Below are positions 40,848 to 43,548 of a stretch of 43,548 nt of DNA, in pieces (the first letter of the stretch is position 1; each line of letters opens with the position of its first letter). The position numbers and the translations under genes are program-made. The notes beneath the pieces were generated by a model. It did no database searches. It saw nothing but the letters and a program-made list of their open reading frames with translations, and was not told the DNA's origin. This DNA comes from a virus, in the IMG/VR virus record IMGVR_UViG_3300037493_002337, positions 1 through 43,548 of that record, one strand, 5' to 3'.

Positions 40848-42056
40848 ATGAGCAGAGTTAGACTTACATCTCGCGACCGGTCTTCGGCGGATCAAACCCC
40901 GTATCCCGGCAATGTCAATCAACCAGATCGCAATGATCCTAAGTGGGAGCAGTACCACACGTTCGAGCAACGTGTGAATCATGAGCTTCCTGATATGCGT
41001 CATGATTGGCAGAACGATAGTCGTGATGACATCGGTTTTGGCGTTCCTGAGACATGGGGCAAGTCTCCTACAGTGGCATCGGCTCGTGCTGCTGCAACAA
41101 GAGCAGTTCGTGTTGCCATGCTGTTGCTGGGTGATAAGGTCTCCGATGAGGTGATCGAGAAGCAAGCGCAGGACCTTCTGGCAATGGGACAGGTGGCCAT
41201 GGATCGTACCCTTCAGCGTTTCGCCGATACGCAGAAACTCTATGCTGACGAAGCAGAGGACAAGGATGAAGAGTGCGTGGCCAAGAAGTCAGCAGACGAG
41301 AAGTCTGAAAAGGTCGAGGACGAGAAGAAGGCCGCTACTGGCGAAGCCAAATTCACGCCCAAGATTGAGACTCCTGGTGCGGAAGTAAAGGCTGCGGACG
41401 AGAAGAAGGACGAGAAGGACGAAGACAAGAAGTCCTGTGCGGCAGCCGATGCGAAGGAAGAAGACAAGAAGGAAGAAGACAAGAAGGAAGATGCTAAGGA
41501 TATGAAGGCGATGATCGTCGCCGCTGTAGCCGAAGCAATGAAGGCAGCTCTCCCTGATTTCATCCAGAAGAAGGTGGATGAGAAGAAGGAAGACAAGAAG
41601 GACGAGAAGAAGGACGACAAGAAGGCAGCCGACGAGAAGTCCGAGAAGGTTGAAGAGAAGAAGGACGACAAGAAGGCCGCTGACGAGAAGTCTGAGAAGG
41701 TTGAAGAGAAGGTTGAAGAGAAGAAAGCCGCAGTCGAGTCCGATAAGGACGAGAAGGCGGAAGAGAAGAAGGCTTCCGTAACGAAGAAGGGGATGAACGA
41801 GTTTGACATTGAGCTTACAAGCGCAATGGACGACGAGATCGAACCGGATGCGGATGCGGATGAACGGTTGGCTTCTGCATTGTTCTCTGATGATCAGGGA
41901 GCAGGGAACTCGGATGGTAAGTCTGAGTCGTCCCAGAAGAAGGCCGGTATATCGAAACTCGGCGGGCAGCCGAGAGTCGCCTCCGTTGGTGCGGCAGGCG
42001 TAGACATCAGTTCCATCTGGCAGTCGGCTCCAGATGTGAGCGAAGCGTTCAGATAA
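40848..42056 (+). CDS. Lysine/glutamate-rich prohead core protein
   Basis: This 402-residue protein has an AGGAGG ribosome site. Residues 1-130 form a folded part with VASARAAATRAVRVAMLLLG and VIEKQAQDLLAMGQVAMD. Residues 130-320 are almost entirely K, E, D and A, with two near-identical 17-residue units, and one helix in the middle (MIVAAVAEAMKAALPDFI). The last 80 residues are acidic and then polar, ending DISSIWQSAPDVSEAF. Strongly charged coil proteins before capsid genes act as prohead cores (as in T4 gp22). The many acidic sites could be cut by the upstream protease. Confidence 0.75.
   Translation: MSRVRLTSRDRSSADQTPYPGNVNQPDRNDPKWEQYHTFEQRVNHELPDMRHDWQNDSRDDIGFGVPETWGKSPTVASARAAATRAVRVAMLLLGDKVSDEVIEKQAQDLLAMGQVAMDRTLQRFADTQKLYADEAEDKDEECVAKKSADEKSEKVEDEKKAATGEAKFTPKIETPGAEVKAADEKKDEKDEDKKSCAAADAKEEDKKEEDKKEDAKDMKAMIVAAVAEAMKAALPDFIQKKVDEKKEDKKDEKKDDKKAADEKSEKVEEKKDDKKAADEKSEKVEEKVEEKKAAVESDKDEKAEEKKASVTKKGMNEFDIELTSAMDDEIEPDADADERLASALFSDDQGAGNSDGKSESSQKKAGISKLGGQPRVASVGAAGVDISSIWQSAPDVSEAFR
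41610..41711 (+). repeat. Two tandem 51-bp units in the core gene
   Basis: Units at 41610-41660 and 41661-41711 encode the 17-residue repeat (KD)DKKAADEKSEKVEEK. They differ at only a few third positions, which suggests a recent slip or unequal exchange. Copy number may vary between related phages. Confidence 0.8.
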
Positions 42057-42092
42057 GCCGGGGTAGTACAAGGAAAAGAGGAGGATCGGAAA

Positions 42093-42587
42093 ATGGCTCT
42101 GACCATACTGATTCGCGGACAGCTTAACTCTATTCCTGTTCTGTCGGATAACTGCTTCACAAAGCAGAATTACGACGTGAACACGAATACGACGTTGAGC
42201 ATTAATACGCCTCGGGGTGTACTTGGTGGTTCGATTGCGGCAGTTTCTGCTGGGTTGGATTACACAGTTGTCCCGATGGCGACCTCGTTGATGCCTGTTG
42301 GTTTGTTCGTAAATGATGCGGCGGGAGCTGCATTTGAGAACAGCCCAGCGGTAGCCAGCGGGAAGATCGCTGTAATGAAGGCGATGGCATCGGTAGAAGT
42401 TGACGTGTATGAGACTCGGAATGCGGCAGATAACGCAGACCTGTCTTATGCGGTAGGCAACTACCTTTATGGATCGGCGCAAGGTTTTCTCACGAAGGAG
42501 ACAACGGCGTCTGATGTTGTGATCGGTGTTGTGACCAAGGCACCTTCCACAAGTTCACCAACCCTTGGCTTGGATATGCGCATTTGA
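42093..42587 (+). CDS. Putative head decoration protein
   Basis: This 164-residue protein has a GAGGAGG ribosome site 9 bases before ATG. It is beta-rich, with no signal peptide: ILIRGQLNSIPVLSDNCF, NTPRGVLGGSIAAVSAGL, VEVDVYETRNAADN, NYLYGSAQGFLTKE. Proteins of about this size and beta makeup encoded just before a major capsid gene are typically decoration or cement proteins that trimerise on the capsid surface. It lies 37 bases before the capsid gene, separated by an ATCCGT/ACGGAT hairpin (42587-42601). Confidence 0.7.
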   Translation: MALTILIRGQLNSIPVLSDNCFTKQNYDVNTNTTLSINTPRGVLGGSIAAVSAGLDYTVVPMATSLMPVGLFVNDAAGAAFENSPAVASGKIAVMKAMASVEVDVYETRNAADNADLSYAVGNYLYGSAQGFLTKETTASDVVIGVVTKAPSTSSPTLGLDMRI

Positions 42588-42624
42588 TCCGTCTAACGGA
42601 TAATGCACTTAGGAGGATATGACA

Positions 42625-43485
42625 ATGGCTGTTGATAACCAAACCAAGCAAGACATCATCTCGCAGTATATTCGCACCGCCGCAGGGCGTCAGCGTTTGG
42701 CAGCGAGCATGATCCAGCCCCTTCGTCGCCGGAGGGACTATATGTCCGTGGGTCGTAAGGCGTTCTTCGTGGAAGCTCTCCCCGATGGCGCATTGCCGAT
42801 CTACGACAAGGACCCCAACATCACCGCATACGTGGTTGGTGAAGAGGGTGAGAATATCGTGGCCGTAGCGAAACCGAAGCGGGTACTTTTCCCGTTGTTC
42901 GAGATCGCATCGAACCCCGAGATTCAGTTGACAGAAATCAAGCAGCGTCGGTTCGATTTGATCGAGCGTTCGGTTGATTTGGGTAAGTCTGAGATTCAGG
43001 CTGAGGAAGATCGCAAGGTCTTCGCGGTCATGGATGCTCTGTCTGCTGACCCAACCAACCCGAATCCTTTCATCCCGGTGACTGGCAACCTGACCGCAAA
43101 CGCATTGGCTGACGCCTTCGCGAACGTGGAGCGCACCGACATTCGTGTCGCGACTGTGTTCCTGAACGCCAAGGACTACGCCGACCTGCGTAAGTGGGAT
43201 CGGGACACGCTGGACATCGAGACTCAGGCGATCCTGTTGAAGACAGGTCTGATGGCTACGCTCTGGGGAGCCAAGCTCATCGTTTCGCGTATCGTGCCGG
43301 AAGGCGTCGTGTACGTGTGCGGCGAGGCTGAGTTCTTCGGTCGTATCCCGGTTCGTACGGAGTTGACGGTTCTGTCCGCCGACGATCCTAAGAACCGCTT
43401 GATCGGATTCTCGATCTTTGAGCAAATTGGCATCGGGGCGTATAACCCCTTCGCCTTGCAGGTGCTCCAGATCACCCGCGTGTAA
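42625..43485 (+). CDS. Major capsid protein (HK97 fold)
   Basis: The protein has 286 residues from ATG 42625. Two ATGs lie behind AGGAGG (42611-42616): 42619 is only two bases away, 42625 is eight, so the second is preferred. It contains RRRRDYMSVGRKAFFVEALP, FELIASNP-like FEIASNPEIQLTEIKQRRF, a helix DRKVFAVMDALSAD, the domain-like ATVFLNAKDYADLRKWD, WGAKLIVSRIVPEGVVYVCG and FEQIGIGAYNPFALQVL. The last parts are typical of the P and A domains of HK97-fold capsids. It builds the head around the core proteins encoded just upstream. The codons are more GC-rich than in most of the window, as is usual for high expression. Confidence 0.9.
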   Translation: MAVDNQTKQDIISQYIRTAAGRQRLAASMIQPLRRRRDYMSVGRKAFFVEALPDGALPIYDKDPNITAYVVGEEGENIVAVAKPKRVLFPLFEIASNPEIQLTEIKQRRFDLIERSVDLGKSEIQAEEDRKVFAVMDALSADPTNPNPFIPVTGNLTANALADAFANVERTDIRVATVFLNAKDYADLRKWDRDTLDIETQAILLKTGLMATLWGAKLIVSRIVPEGVVYVCGEAEFFGRIPVRTELTVLSADDPKNRLIGFSIFEQIGIGAYNPFALQVLQITRV

Positions 43486-43509
43486 TTACGCGGCTCGGTG
43501 AAGCATTGA

Positions 43510-43548
43510 AAGACCTCGGAGGGGTAACTCTCCGGGGTCTTCTTTTTT
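43510..43548 (+). terminator. Strong intrinsic terminator after the capsid gene
   Basis: AAGACCTCGGAG (43510-43521) pairs with CTCCGGGGTCTT (43530-43541) in a 12-bp stem with one G-U pair and an eight-base loop. It is followed by a C and at least six T (43543-43548, cut by the window edge). It lies 25 bases after the capsid stop and would end the capsid transcript. Confidence 0.92.

Noticed and set aside
40275-41165. Minus-strand ORF (296 codons)
   Set aside because: It spans two convincing plus-strand genes and promoter-like site 5; its serine-rich low-complexity sequence is a by-product of charged coding repeats.
41289-42482. Minus-strand ORF (397 codons) opposite the core protein
   Set aside because: It is a shadow of the lysine/glutamate-rich repeats, giving leucine/valine-rich low-complexity protein with no real features.
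42619-42624. Capsid start at ATG 42619
   Set aside because: It lies only two bases after AGGAGG; the ATG at 42625 has proper spacing.
42490-43425. Long minus-strand ORF (311 codons) opposite the capsid gene
   Set aside because: It is antisense to the clearly identified major capsid protein, has no recognisable domain and no ribosome site, and arises from the codon bias of the capsid gene.
1-43548. tRNA genes, CRISPR arrays, insertion sequences, integrase or attachment sites
   Set aside because: None was recognised on reading; a dedicated tRNA scan was not possible, so a missed tRNA cannot be fully excluded.

Overview
The window is one continuous stretch of a tailed double-stranded DNA phage genome (class Caudoviricetes). 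Every convincing gene lies on the + strand, packed with ATGA or TAATG overlaps or short Shine-Dalgarno gaps. Hallmark genes recognised directly from the sequence are a terminase large subunit, a portal protein, a prohead protease-like protein, a lysine/glutamate-rich prohead core protein, a head-decoration-like protein and an HK97-type major capsid protein. The last is followed by a clear intrinsic terminator at the right edge. No tRNA, rRNA, CRISPR array or integrase was seen. The host is unknown. RCC1-type repeats of the form VVAWG..GQTNVP and BspA-like leucine-rich repeats are common in Verrucomicrobiota/Kiritimatiellota-type genomes, so a PVC-group host is a reasonable guess, but only an inference.

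Layout. (1) 1-7799: fibre/adhesin-like region with collagen-like, BspA-LRR, discoidin-like and glycine-rich proteins. Several of these carry Sec signal peptides, which is odd for phage fibres. (2) 7947-9003: a membrane-anchored GAF-like protein and a small unknown. (3) 9005-15384: a VWA/metallopeptidase protein interrupted by an intein inside its HExxH motif, a row of small unknowns, a protein of HNH-associated repeats, a NusG-like KOW protein and a sigma-region-4-like protein. (4) 15425-23091: packaging genes, from unknowns and a possible small terminase to the large terminase and an intein-containing portal. (5) 23095-31006: an HD-domain protein, a Vsr-like homing endonuclease, a second cluster of secreted fibre-like proteins (beta-roll, RCC1) and a WYL-like protein. 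(6) 31083-32156: a free-standing LAGLIDADG endonuclease. (7) 32207-35403: a ferritin-domain virion-like protein followed by small structural-type genes. (8) 35481-43485: a frameshifted gene, a MORN/zinc-finger modular protein, the intein-split prohead protease, core/scaffold proteins, decoration protein and capsid.

The most unusual points are these. A two-part motif, TGTRA(T/G/C)-N8-(T/G)ATATT with exactly 8 bases between its halves, occurs at five intergenic sites, each followed by a gene start; it looks like a phage-specific promoter class and the phage carries its own sigma-like and NusG-like proteins. A full ferritin domain with its ferroxidase residues is embedded in a virion-like protein. 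Three LAGLIDADG inteins sit at or near functional sites of head-related or protease-like proteins, alongside two further homing endonucleases. Finally, five fibre-like proteins begin with signal peptides.
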